From Fibrobacter sp. UWB4 (lineage in GTDB: Bacteria > Fibrobacterota > Fibrobacteria > Fibrobacterales > Fibrobacteraceae): 64,000 bases of DNA. The notes under the pieces were generated by a model. It had not been told where the DNA came from. It searched no databases and worked only from the letters and a program-made list of their open reading frames with translations. The stretch lies in assembly GCF_002210345.1 (NCBI RefSeq), contig NZ_MWQI01000006.1:1-64000 (forward strand), written 5' to 3'. Position 1 is the stretch's first letter, and the number at the start of each line of letters is the position of its first letter. Shown in pieces: positions 49,133 to 57,219 of this stretch. The translations under genes were made by a program, and so were the position numbers.

Positions 49133-49966
49133 ATGAAACCGATAATTGAATATCAGGATTATCACGCTTATTTGGGCGACTACTATGAAGAGCGTAAGCG
49201 TACTTCGGCGTTTTCGTGGCGTGAATTTGCAAAGATTGCCGGTTTTGTTTCGCCTTCGTACCTTAAGATGGTTTGTGAAAATAAAACCAAACTGAGTAAG
49301 GCTACGATGGGCCGTGTTGCTGAAGCCATCGGACTTGTCGGTTTTGAAGTGCGGTATTTCGAAGCCATGGTCCAGTTCGGTAATGCGAAAACAGATGAAG
49401 CTAAGAAAGTGTTTTTAGATCAAATGCAATCGATGGTGTTTGAACATAAGGTTCGAATTATCGATAAGGATGCGTTTGAATTTTATGACAGCTGGAAAAA
49501 TCCTGTAGTACGAGAATTGGCGCCTTTGATGCCGGGCGCCTTGCCGGCCGATATTGCAAAAGTCTGTACTCAGGAAATTTCTGCACAGGAAGTCCGTAAG
49601 TCGTTGCAGTTCCTGGAACATAAGGGTTTTCTCAAACAAGTTGATGAAAATGTCTACAAGCAAACGGAAAAGTCCGTGGAAGGCTCCAAAGAAGGGCTTC
49701 CGATTGCGATACGGTCGATGCACCGCCAGATGGGATACCTTGCTATAGATTCTCTAGACCGTTTTGCGACGAATGAACGCAATGTTACGGGCATTACCAT
49801 GGGTGTCAATCGCCAAACTTATGAACGTATTGTCCACGAGCTGGATGAGTGCCGTAAACGGATTGTGGCTATTGCTGAAGAATGTAGCGACATTAGGCAG
49901 GTCTATAGATTGAATTTACAGTTTTTCCCGCTTTCAAAAGAAGTGGTAAAAAACGAGGAGGCTTAG
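49133..49966 (+). CDS. TIGR02147 family protein, second copy (277 aa)
   Basis: A paralogue of the gene at 31421-32251. It opens MKPIIEYQDYHAYLGDYYEERK, then SWREFAKIAGFVSPSYLKMVCENKTKLS, again like a helix-turn-helix. It shares ELAPLMPGALPADIAKVC, the wing-like HKGFLKQVDENVYKQTE and the end NVTGITMGVN...ELDECRKRIVAIAEE. A regulator role is inferred. ATG 49133 begins the conserved part; TATATT ends 8 nt upstream and no Shine-Dalgarno is present. The next gene starts 2 nt after its stop, behind a GAGGAGG lying in its own 3' end. Confidence 0.85.
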   Translation: MKPIIEYQDYHAYLGDYYEERKRTSAFSWREFAKIAGFVSPSYLKMVCENKTKLSKATMGRVAEAIGLVGFEVRYFEAMVQFGNAKTDEAKKVFLDQMQSMVFEHKVRIIDKDAFEFYDSWKNPVVRELAPLMPGALPADIAKVCTQEISAQEVRKSLQFLEHKGFLKQVDENVYKQTEKSVEGSKEGLPIAIRSMHRQMGYLAIDSLDRFATNERNVTGITMGVNRQTYERIVHELDECRKRIVAIAEECSDIRQVYRLNLQFFPLSKEVVKNEEA

Positions 49967-49967
49967 G

Positions 49968-51230
49968 ATGTTGAAAAAACTGTACTTGGTGTGTGGCGTG
50001 GTGGCTCTTGCCTTGGGTTGTTCTGGGACTTCTACGGAACCGAATACTTTTACGGGAGGCGGTGTTTTGTGGAATCCTGAGGCGGGTGACCTGGCTGTCA
50101 ATACGGCCGTTTATGCTACGACATGGCCGAAAGGTGCTGTTGAAAATGGTCACTGGTTCTGGGAAGTACAGACTGATGTTGAGGATGGCGGCCTTTCGAT
50201 GATTGAATGGCCTGTTGCCCCAGGTGATGGTGCAGATCCTTTGGCTCCTATTATCGAGACTTGCAGCGGTATTTGCGGAACGGCTGTTTTGAAAACGGGT
50301 GATTTGTATTACCATCCGTTTGTATCGCTTGGATTCGTTCTGGCAAATAATGAAATTGGCGAATCTGTGCCGGTAGATGTCTCGAATTGGGGTGGCATCT
50401 GCGTTTCCTATTCGTCTGATGCAAGTCCTACGCTGGAGCTGGATCTGGGCGAAGAAGTGAATGAATCCCTTGGTTACGGTCAGCCTGCTGCTGCGTTGCC
50501 TAAAACGTACGATGGGGCTGTTGTTTCGAAATGCTTGAGCTGGGATGATTTCTTGATACCATCTTGGGCGAGGGCGAATGTCCCTGCGTACTGGAAGGGA
50601 AACGCTGGCGCGAAGGCTGCAAAGCAACTCGTTGCTGTTCGGTTTAAATTCCAGGCGATTGAAGGCGGGTATAAGTTTAACATCAAGTCTGTAAGGACTT
50701 TGTCCGGGGTTTCTTTTGACTATGGTTATCTGCAGCCTCCTGTTGATGATTCTGAGGATCGCCGAGGCTCGATTGGCGGGGATGGCGATAAAACGGACTC
50801 GGTTGACGTAAAGCGCCGTTCTGGAGATCTAGTCTATGAGGCTCTTGATTCGGTACTGGATTCATTGCTTAGCGGGGTGACTGGTGATGAAACGGAAGGT
50901 CCGTGGTTCTGGAGCATGGATGACGAAGCTCTCTATCTGAAGCACAATTTTGAGGATAATGAGCCTGATGCGTCTGTTCGCCTGTTTCAGCTGAAGGATG
51001 GGGTTGAAAAGCCTGTTTCGGTAGAAAACTTGAATTGGGAAGAGATGTGTCTTGCTTATAAGTCGAAAGAATTTTTGACATTGAAGTTTAACTTAAACCG
51101 TATGCCGAAAAATTTGCTTGGCGATAGAACGTCAATTACATTGCCGATAGGCCAGTTTGGAAAAGATAATTGTGTCAGTTCAGATGACCTTCCGGTAATG
51201 CTTTCTGGCTTGCTGCAAAGCTCTAAATGA
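49968..51230 (+). CDS. Lipoprotein paralogue 3 of the NWGGIC family (420 aa)
   Basis: A lipoprotein signal ends LGC (Cys18), with no Ser-rich linker. The first domain (~25-245) matches the two lipoproteins upstream: TWPKGAVENGHWFW-VQTDVEDGG, ETCSGICGTAVLKTGDLYYHPFVSLGF, PVDVSNWGGICVSY and a C-LSWDDFLIPSW block. A linker (DSEDRRGSIGGDGDKTDS) leads to a second, diverged copy (~295-420: GPWFWSMDDEALYLKHN, NLNWEEMCLAYKSKEFLTLKFNL). It is coupled to the TIGR02147 gene with a 2-nt gap, which suggests the TIGR02147 protein controls or assists it. It is convergent with the GH5 cellulase. Confidence 0.8.
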   Translation: MLKKLYLVCGVVALALGCSGTSTEPNTFTGGGVLWNPEAGDLAVNTAVYATTWPKGAVENGHWFWEVQTDVEDGGLSMIEWPVAPGDGADPLAPIIETCSGICGTAVLKTGDLYYHPFVSLGFVLANNEIGESVPVDVSNWGGICVSYSSDASPTLELDLGEEVNESLGYGQPAAALPKTYDGAVVSKCLSWDDFLIPSWARANVPAYWKGNAGAKAAKQLVAVRFKFQAIEGGYKFNIKSVRTLSGVSFDYGYLQPPVDDSEDRRGSIGGDGDKTDSVDVKRRSGDLVYEALDSVLDSLLSGVTGDETEGPWFWSMDDEALYLKHNFEDNEPDASVRLFQLKDGVEKPVSVENLNWEEMCLAYKSKEFLTLKFNLNRMPKNLLGDRTSITLPIGQFGKDNCVSSDDLPVMLSGLLQSSK

Positions 51231-51260
51231 TTTTTTAAACTCCTTGGGGAGGAGGACAAC

Positions 51261-51292
51261 AAAAGGACCCGGCGAAAGCCGGGTCCTTTTCC
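51261..51292. terminator. Bidirectional terminator between convergent genes
   Basis: AAAAGGACCCGGC-GAAA-GCCGGGTCCTTTT, a 13-bp perfect stem with a GAAA loop, serving the lipoprotein (+) and the cellulase (-). Confidence 0.92.
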
Positions 51293-51314
51293 AAACAACA
51301 GGAGAATTAGTTTC

Positions 51315-53405
51315 TTAGCGGAGCTTGATCTGCTTAACGCTCTTCTGGCTGCCCATCTTGACGATGAGGACTGCTGCGCCGCGAGCGCTTGTATTCAGCT
51401 GGACTTCGTTTGCGCCGGCCTTTGCGTTGAAGCTTTGCTGAGCGATAATCTGACCCATGCTGTTCATGAGCGTTGCGGTACCGCGTGTAGCCTTGTTGGT
51501 GTTGAAGGTGGCCTTCACTGTACCCGGCTGCACGTTTACGAGCATTCTGGATGCGGCGACAGCGCGCGGCATGCAGATTCCGATGGAACCCTTGCCCCAG
51601 TCGCCATTTGCGTTTGCCGGGATGAGTTCGCCCTTGGCGATACCTTCCAGCTTCGGCTTCTTGGTGTTGAAGTTCTGGAGTGTGTCTGCGGTGCCGTCGG
51701 CCTTCCAGAGGAGGATGTTGTCGAGGTACATGTCGCCAGTGAATTGTGTGCCGTAAACGTTGATGCCGATGGCATTAACCTTGGAAAGGTCCGTGAAGGC
51801 GAGCTGATCGTCGCCGTCGCCGAATTCGATCTTGTAATTCTTGAAGGTTCCGAGGTCATCGACGTTACCGAGGCTGATTTCCTTCCAGTCCCAGCTGCCG
51901 GACATGTTGAAGAGGGAAACGCTTGCCCAGCCGTATTCGCCGCAGCCATCGCGGGTTGCGTCCAAGCACGGGCCTGCGGATTCGCCTGCGACTCGCATGT
52001 CGAAGGAGATGGCTACGTACTGGCTCCAGCTCTTGTTGACGTCGATACGCATGGTGCCTGCTTCGCTAGAGTCGGACTGTACGGTCTTGTAAATGATGTG
52101 GAGGGCGTTGTTGCCGTCGGTGATTTCTGGGTTTTCCTTGATGGTGGAGTCGATGGAATTGCCCGGAATTGCGGCGAGGTCGTAAGCTTCGCGCATGGCG
52201 TTGAGGGTTTCGTAATCGGTGATGTCGCCGACTTTACCCTGGTACTTGTTGGTCTGGCGGCGGATAATGGTGAAGTTGCCGTTGCCTTCATCGCCGGTAT
52301 CCCACACGCAAGGGACGAGGCCGTTCTTCTTTGCTGCTGCGACCGTGTAGCCGTACCAAGCGGCGCGAGCCTTCAGGTGGGTTTTAAGATTGTTGCCGGA
52401 AAGTTCGTCGAGACGCTTGACGGCACCCATTTCGCCGATCACGACCGGGATGCCCTTATCGTAGAAGCGAGTCTTGAGGCCGCTGAAGAGCTGGTCGATG
52501 GATTTCTTGGAGCCGAGAGCCGAGCCGGAGCATGTGTGGGCTGCGTCGTTACCTGGAGTCTGGTCTTCCCAGTAGTAGAACATCTTGCCCCAGTCTTCGT
52601 CACCGCTAGTCATCAAGGAGAACTGATAGGGATAGAAGTGGACTTCGGCCATGGTGTAGCCTTCGCCAGCCGGGTCAACCGGGTAAAGTTCAGAGAGGAG
52701 CGGAGCCTTGTCAATTTCGGTACGCGGGGACTGCACAACCACGATACGGGTGGCGTTGTTGCCGCCGGTGGCGCGCACAGCCTTGAGGCAGGCTTCATGG
52801 AATTTCTTGAGGACCTGCATACGGGTGGCGTCGAATGCCCACTGGCCGTTGTCGGCACCGCCGTTCCACGGGTCGTTTACGCCCGGTTCGTTAGCGGAAG
52901 CGAAAATGAGGTGTTCGTCGTAAGCGGCGAACTTGGTGGCGATTTGGGTCCAGTAAGATTCCTGCTTGGCGGCGACTGCGTCTGCAGAGCTGTTTACGAG
53001 GCCGGTCTTGTCGTAGCCTTCGCCGTCAAAGACGTGGTCTTCGAGCCAGCCGCCGTCCCAGTGGCTGTTCAAAATGGCGTACATGCCGTTGTTGATGACG
53101 AGGTCCACGACCGTCTTCACGGAGTCGAGCCAGCCAGCGTTGATGGTGCCGTTGGAGGCGTGGGAGTCCCAAGCGCAAGGAATACGCACGGTCGTAAAAC
53201 CAGCGTCCTTGATTGCCTTCACGTAAGCGGCGTCCGGGAACGGGTTGCCCCAAAGGGTCGGATTTTCAGGAACTTCCATCGTGTTTCCGATGTTGTAGCC
53301 GAGACCCATCAGAGGATAAATTTCGGTTGCCTTGGGAAGAGCAAATGCCGAAGCTGCGGCCAGAAGGATCGAGCTAGCGGCGATGCCAAAGGTGTTCAAT
53401 CTCAT
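51315..53405 (-). CDS. GH5 endoglucanase with C-terminal sorting domain (696 aa)
   Basis: A secreted family 5 glycoside hydrolase, probably a cellulase. The signal peptide (1-22) is followed by the catalytic domain (~30-400): GYNIGNTMEVP, VRIPCAW, SHWDGGW, acid/base Glu173 in ASANEPG, VHFYPYQF and nucleophile Glu325 in VVIGEMGA. Residues ~410-590 form a beta-sandwich of carbohydrate-binding type (SWSQYVAISFDMRV...MYLDNILLWKA). The last ~70 residues (TATLMNSMGQIIAQQSFNAK, ending AVLIVKMGSQKSVKQIKLR) fit a type-A sorting domain used by the type IX secretion system. Fibrobacter cellulases are cell-surface enzymes, which agrees. Confidence 0.9.
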   Translation of the reverse strand: MRLNTFGIAASSILLAAASAFALPKATEIYPLMGLGYNIGNTMEVPENPTLWGNPFPDAAYVKAIKDAGFTTVRIPCAWDSHASNGTINAGWLDSVKTVVDLVINNGMYAILNSHWDGGWLEDHVFDGEGYDKTGLVNSSADAVAAKQESYWTQIATKFAAYDEHLIFASANEPGVNDPWNGGADNGQWAFDATRMQVLKKFHEACLKAVRATGGNNATRIVVVQSPRTEIDKAPLLSELYPVDPAGEGYTMAEVHFYPYQFSLMTSGDEDWGKMFYYWEDQTPGNDAAHTCSGSALGSKKSIDQLFSGLKTRFYDKGIPVVIGEMGAVKRLDELSGNNLKTHLKARAAWYGYTVAAAKKNGLVPCVWDTGDEGNGNFTIIRRQTNKYQGKVGDITDYETLNAMREAYDLAAIPGNSIDSTIKENPEITDGNNALHIIYKTVQSDSSEAGTMRIDVNKSWSQYVAISFDMRVAGESAGPCLDATRDGCGEYGWASVSLFNMSGSWDWKEISLGNVDDLGTFKNYKIEFGDGDDQLAFTDLSKVNAIGINVYGTQFTGDMYLDNILLWKADGTADTLQNFNTKKPKLEGIAKGELIPANANGDWGKGSIGICMPRAVAASRMLVNVQPGTVKATFNTNKATRGTATLMNSMGQIIAQQSFNAKAGANEVQLNTSARGAAVLIVKMGSQKSVKQIKLR

Positions 53406-53801
53406 GTCTAAGACTCCTTGTTGAGACTTGTGATTGGGTGCCGTTTCGCTGGAATTTTTATGATTTTAGAAATTTTTTGAGAACATAATTGGGCGTTGTA
53501 ACCTGATCTCAAGCATCCCTTTTTCTCATACACGCGAGAATACACCCGTATTTCGCTTTATAATATACTTGAAAGCGATTGAAATCGCAACAGAAAAATT
53601 ATTTACATAGAAATAAATAGCATGTTTGTAAGAACAAACGTGGTCTAAATCACGTCTGTCTGAGAACTTTTTTTGAGAACATGAGATCGGCGCGGGAGCC
53701 GAACGGTTCTGTGAGTCAAAAGCGACCCGTATAAACGGGTCGTGTTGACGAGAGCGAGGCGATGAAGGAATATTTCGAGTGAATTTGAGCCGAACGGTCT
53801 T
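53406..53801. other. Non-coding region between cellulase and polA
   Basis: No gene is visible. TTTTTTGAGAACAT occurs twice (near 53470 and 53668), each followed by a T/A-rich or G-rich stretch, and GAGCCGAACGGT occurs twice (near 53697 and 53787). CGACCCGT-ATAA-ACGGGTCG (53723-53742) is a hairpin that may end polA transcription. The cellulase promoter should lie at 53420-53650, where GAAAGCGATTGAAATCGC is a short inverted repeat. Confidence 0.45.
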
Positions 53802-56720
53802 TTAATGTGCTTCGAGCCAGTTTTTGCCGAATCCGACGCTCGCGACGAGTGGAACTTTAAGTTCCATGGCGCCCTCCATTTCGGACTTGACCATGGCAGA
53901 TAGCTCTTCGACTTGATCCTTCGGGCACTCGAACACGAGTTCGTCGTGCACCTGGAGCATCATGCGGAGCGGGAGGTTCTCATCGTTGATGCGTTTTTGG
54001 ATGCGAATCATGGCAATCTTGATGAGGTCGGCAGCGCTGCCCTGCACGGGGGTGTTCACGGCCATGCGCTCGGCCATTTGCGATTCCATGCGGTCGGAAC
54101 TGTCAATGCCTGCGATGTAGCGGCGGCGGCCCGAAAGCGTTTCGACGTAGCCGTCGCGGTGGGCGGCTGCCTTAGTGTCGTCAATGAACTTTTGTACGCC
54201 CTGGTACATTTCGAAGTAGCCGTCGATAAAGCTCTTGGCCTGTGCCATTGGAATTTTCAAATCGCGGGAGAGGCGGAAGGCGGTCATGCCGTAGAGCACG
54301 CCGAAGTTCACGACCTTCGCGTCGCGTCGCATGTCGGCGGTCACGTCTTCGAGGCTGACGCGGTTGATGGCGGCGGCCGTGCGGGCGTGGATGTCGATGC
54401 CTTCCTTGTAGCTTTCGATGAGGGCAACGTCCCCGCTCAGGTGGGCGAGCATGCGGAGCTCAATCTGCGAGTAGTCCACTGCGAGAATCACGTTGTTCGG
54501 GTTCTGCGGTACGAATGCGGCACGGATTTGCTTGCCGAGATCGCTACGGACGGGGATGTTTTGCAAGTTCGGGTCGCGGCTCGAAAGGCGGCCTGTCGCG
54601 GTACCCCACTGGATAAAGCTCGTGTGGATGCGCTTCGTGTCCGGATTCACAAGCGTCGGGAGCACAGAAACGTAGGTGCTCTGCATCTTCTTGAGTTCGC
54701 GGTATTCGATGACCGCAAAGACAATGGGGTGTGCACTGCGGAAGCTGAGTTCTTCGAGGACGGCTGCATCGGTGCTGCGCTTTTTGATTTCGGGGAGGCC
54801 GAGCGTGTCAAAGAGCACTTCGCCGAGTTGCTTGGGCGAACCGATGTTGAACTCGCAACCCGCCATGTCGCAGATTTCTTTTTCGAGCTTTTCGATGCGG
54901 TGCTGCAAATCGGTTTCGAGCTTCTTGAGAATCTTGGTATCGACAAATGCGCCGACGCCTTCCATCTGGTAAAGCACCTTGAGGAGCGGCATTTCTTGGC
55001 TGAAGAAGTACTTTTCGTAGTCGTACTTCTGGAGCTTCATGCGGAGCGGAGCCCAGAGGCGGAGCGTGTAGACGGCGTCTTCGGCGCCGTATTCGGTGGC
55101 GTCCTTGATGGGGGTGCGGTTGAACGTGATTTGATTCTTGCCGCGTCCGATGAGGTTTTCAATCGGAATCATCTCGTGCTGCAAAAGTTGCATCACCTGA
55201 TTGTCGAGGCCGAGCCCGGTTTGGCCGGGCGAGAGCATCCACGCGGCAATGAGCGTATCGACAATGTTTGCGGAATCGATTTGCTTTTGCGTGAGTCCGA
55301 AGGTGCGGGCGAGAACGTGCAAGTCGAATTTCGCGTTGTGGAAAACGAGGGAACGCTTGCATGCTTCAATAATCACGTCGCTATTGCAAGAGTCCGCGCT
55401 TTTTGAACTGCCGCCGTGTTGCTTGGAACTGCTGGCGGGGAGTGAGCAAGAATCGTTCCAAAATTCGATGAACCACTTTTGGGTGGCGTTGAAGTCGAAG
55501 TTGCCGCCTTTGCCGGCAGGGTACGGGAATCCAATGTCATCGGTATGCCCGAGCGGAATGTAGTAGCCCTTGGGAACGCAGCCATCTTTTGCGGCTGCGG
55601 CAAGGCAAAGCCCCACAATGCTGCATTGCATCGGATCGAGTCCGTCGGTTTCGGTGTCGATGCCGATTTCGGTCGCCTTGTCGAATTCCTTCTTCATTTG
55701 CTCGAATGTTTCTTCGTTGTCAACGCAGATGTAGGTGGGCGGAATGTCGGCGGGTGGTTCGGCAGGCTCACCAACCTTGTTGTTCTCGGCCCCCGTCGCT
55801 GAGTCGTCGGAATCGTCGTTGCGTACAAAACCAGTCTTGCTCGGAACGTTTTCGAGCAAGCGGATGAGGCTGTTGATTTCGTGTTCCCTGAAAATGTTTT
55901 CGAGCGTGTCGCTGTGGATGCCGCAGAATTCGAGTGCATCGAGATTGCCGTGGTAGGCGCGCTTTGTCTGTAGCGTCACAAGTTCGCGGCTGAGGAACGC
56001 CTGTTCCTTGTTGTTCGCGAGGTTGTCGTGCAAACCTTTCTTCTTGATGTTGTCGAGGTTTGCGTAAATGTTGTCCATGTCGCCGTATTCGGTCAACAGC
56101 TGGATGGCGGTCTTGGGGCCGACTTTCGGGACTCCTGGAACGTTATCGCTCGAGTCTCCCATGAGGGCGAGGTAGTCGCGGATTTTTTCAGGCGGAATGC
56201 CGTATTTTTCGAGGACTTGCTGTGGTCCAAAATCGATGCCGTCGGCGCCTTTTTCCAAGTGGAAAAGGTGGATCTTGTCGGTCACGATTTGCGACATGTC
56301 CTTGTCTTTGCTGATAATCACGACGTGGTCAAAACCGGCTTTGACGGCGGCTTCGGCAGCGCTCGCCATCACGTCGTCGGCTTCGTAGCCCGGTTCTGAC
56401 AAAAGTGGGATGCCGCTTGCTTCCATCGATTCGCAGAGAAGCGGCATTTGTGCCGCCATTTCTTCGGGCATGGGGCCGCGATTGGCCTTGTAGTCCGGAT
56501 AAAGTTCGTGGCGGAAAGTCTTTGTGTGCGCGACATCGCGTGCAATCGCAAAATGCGTGGGCTTGTGCTTTGCCAAAATGCGGAGGACTGCACCCCAGTA
56601 GCCGTGCATCATGGAAACGTCTTCGCCCTTGCTGTTGACGAGCGGGTTCTGGCTGTATGCGTAGAACATGCGGAACGCGAGTGCGAAAGAATCGAGAAGT
56701 AGTAAAGTCTTTTCTGCCAT
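53802..56720 (-). CDS. polA: DNA polymerase I (972 aa)
   Basis: All three domains are present. The 5'-nuclease (1-~290) begins LLLDSFALAFRMFYAY and has YEADDVMAS, GDSSDNVPGVPKVGPKTA. The 3'-5' proofreading domain (~335-560) keeps its acidic residues: IDTETDGLDP, FHNAKFDLH and YGAEDAVYTL. The polymerase domain has motif A VDYSQIELRMLAHLSGD, motif B RRDAKVVNFGVLYGM and motif C QVHDELVFEC. It is slightly longer than E. coli Pol I (928) through a Ser-rich insertion (CSLPASSSKQHGGSSKSADSC) within the exonuclease domain. It functions in Okazaki-fragment maturation and repair. It is transcribed alone. Confidence 0.97.
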   Translation of the reverse strand: MAEKTLLLLDSFALAFRMFYAYSQNPLVNSKGEDVSMMHGYWGAVLRILAKHKPTHFAIARDVAHTKTFRHELYPDYKANRGPMPEEMAAQMPLLCESMEASGIPLLSEPGYEADDVMASAAEAAVKAGFDHVVIISKDKDMSQIVTDKIHLFHLEKGADGIDFGPQQVLEKYGIPPEKIRDYLALMGDSSDNVPGVPKVGPKTAIQLLTEYGDMDNIYANLDNIKKKGLHDNLANNKEQAFLSRELVTLQTKRAYHGNLDALEFCGIHSDTLENIFREHEINSLIRLLENVPSKTGFVRNDDSDDSATGAENNKVGEPAEPPADIPPTYICVDNEETFEQMKKEFDKATEIGIDTETDGLDPMQCSIVGLCLAAAAKDGCVPKGYYIPLGHTDDIGFPYPAGKGGNFDFNATQKWFIEFWNDSCSLPASSSKQHGGSSKSADSCNSDVIIEACKRSLVFHNAKFDLHVLARTFGLTQKQIDSANIVDTLIAAWMLSPGQTGLGLDNQVMQLLQHEMIPIENLIGRGKNQITFNRTPIKDATEYGAEDAVYTLRLWAPLRMKLQKYDYEKYFFSQEMPLLKVLYQMEGVGAFVDTKILKKLETDLQHRIEKLEKEICDMAGCEFNIGSPKQLGEVLFDTLGLPEIKKRSTDAAVLEELSFRSAHPIVFAVIEYRELKKMQSTYVSVLPTLVNPDTKRIHTSFIQWGTATGRLSSRDPNLQNIPVRSDLGKQIRAAFVPQNPNNVILAVDYSQIELRMLAHLSGDVALIESYKEGIDIHARTAAAINRVSLEDVTADMRRDAKVVNFGVLYGMTAFRLSRDLKIPMAQAKSFIDGYFEMYQGVQKFIDDTKAAAHRDGYVETLSGRRRYIAGIDSSDRMESQMAERMAVNTPVQGSAADLIKIAMIRIQKRINDENLPLRMMLQVHDELVFECPKDQVEELSAMVKSEMEGAMELKVPLVASVGFGKNWLEAH

Positions 56721-56762
56721 ACTGGGGAATGTAGAAATTAGTAGGTAGTAGGAAGTAGGAAG

Positions 56763-56912
56763 TAGGCAGGAAATTGTGAGAGAAAAGTGCTTGTGGGTGT
56801 TGCGCTCGTGAACTTGCTTGCCTGTATAACCGAGCCGAAGCGGTTTGCTCGGAGTGAAATTTGTAGGCAGTAGACAGGAAATTGTAGGAGAAATGGGCTT
56901 GCGAGTGTTGTG
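56763..56912. repeat. Two-copy tandem repeat upstream of polA
   Basis: A 41-nt unit (GTAGGCAGGAAATTGTGAGA... and GTAGACAGGAAATTGTAGGA..., both ending GAGTGTTG or GGGTGTTG) occurs at 56763 and 56869. It is preceded by GTAGGTAGTAGGAAGTAGGA low-complexity sequence (56741-56762) of the kind also seen near 11411. Confidence 0.6.
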
Positions 56913-56950
56913 AAAGGCTGCGATAAACTCAAATTTTTGAAAAATGGCGA

Positions 56951-57197
56951 AATTTACGTCAAAAAAGCTTGATTTGCGTTTGTTTGACGTAAATTTGTGA
57001 TGTTGTCTGCAATGTTTTTGCCTGAAACTTAGTTTTTGGTTAATGTTTTGTCCGTAAAATGGCTGAAAATGGTGTTTGATTGTTTTGAAATGATTCTAAA
57101 AATTGGAAAAATGGAGGATTGTATCTGAAATTTTGTTAATTTATTTTGAATTTTACGTAAATATCTTATGCTTCTGTGGCTTTTTGACGTAAAATTT
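56951..57197. repeat. Second AT-rich region with four TTTGACGTAAA-type motifs
   Basis: Sites at 56951 (AATTTACGTCAAAA), 56981 (TGTTTGACGTAAAT), 57149 (AATTTTACGTAAAT) and 57181 (TTTTTGACGTAAAATTT). The second continues into GTGATGTTGTCTGCAAT, matching 18240-18256. No gene fits between polA and the epimerase/dehydratase gene. Confidence 0.6.
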
Positions 57198-57219
57198 GCT
57201 CAAATTTCAATTTTTTTGT

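Noticed and set aside
51435-53411. 658-aa + strand frame across the GH5 gene
   Set aside because: Shadow of the cellulase; low-complexity Val/Ala/Asp product with no features of a real protein.
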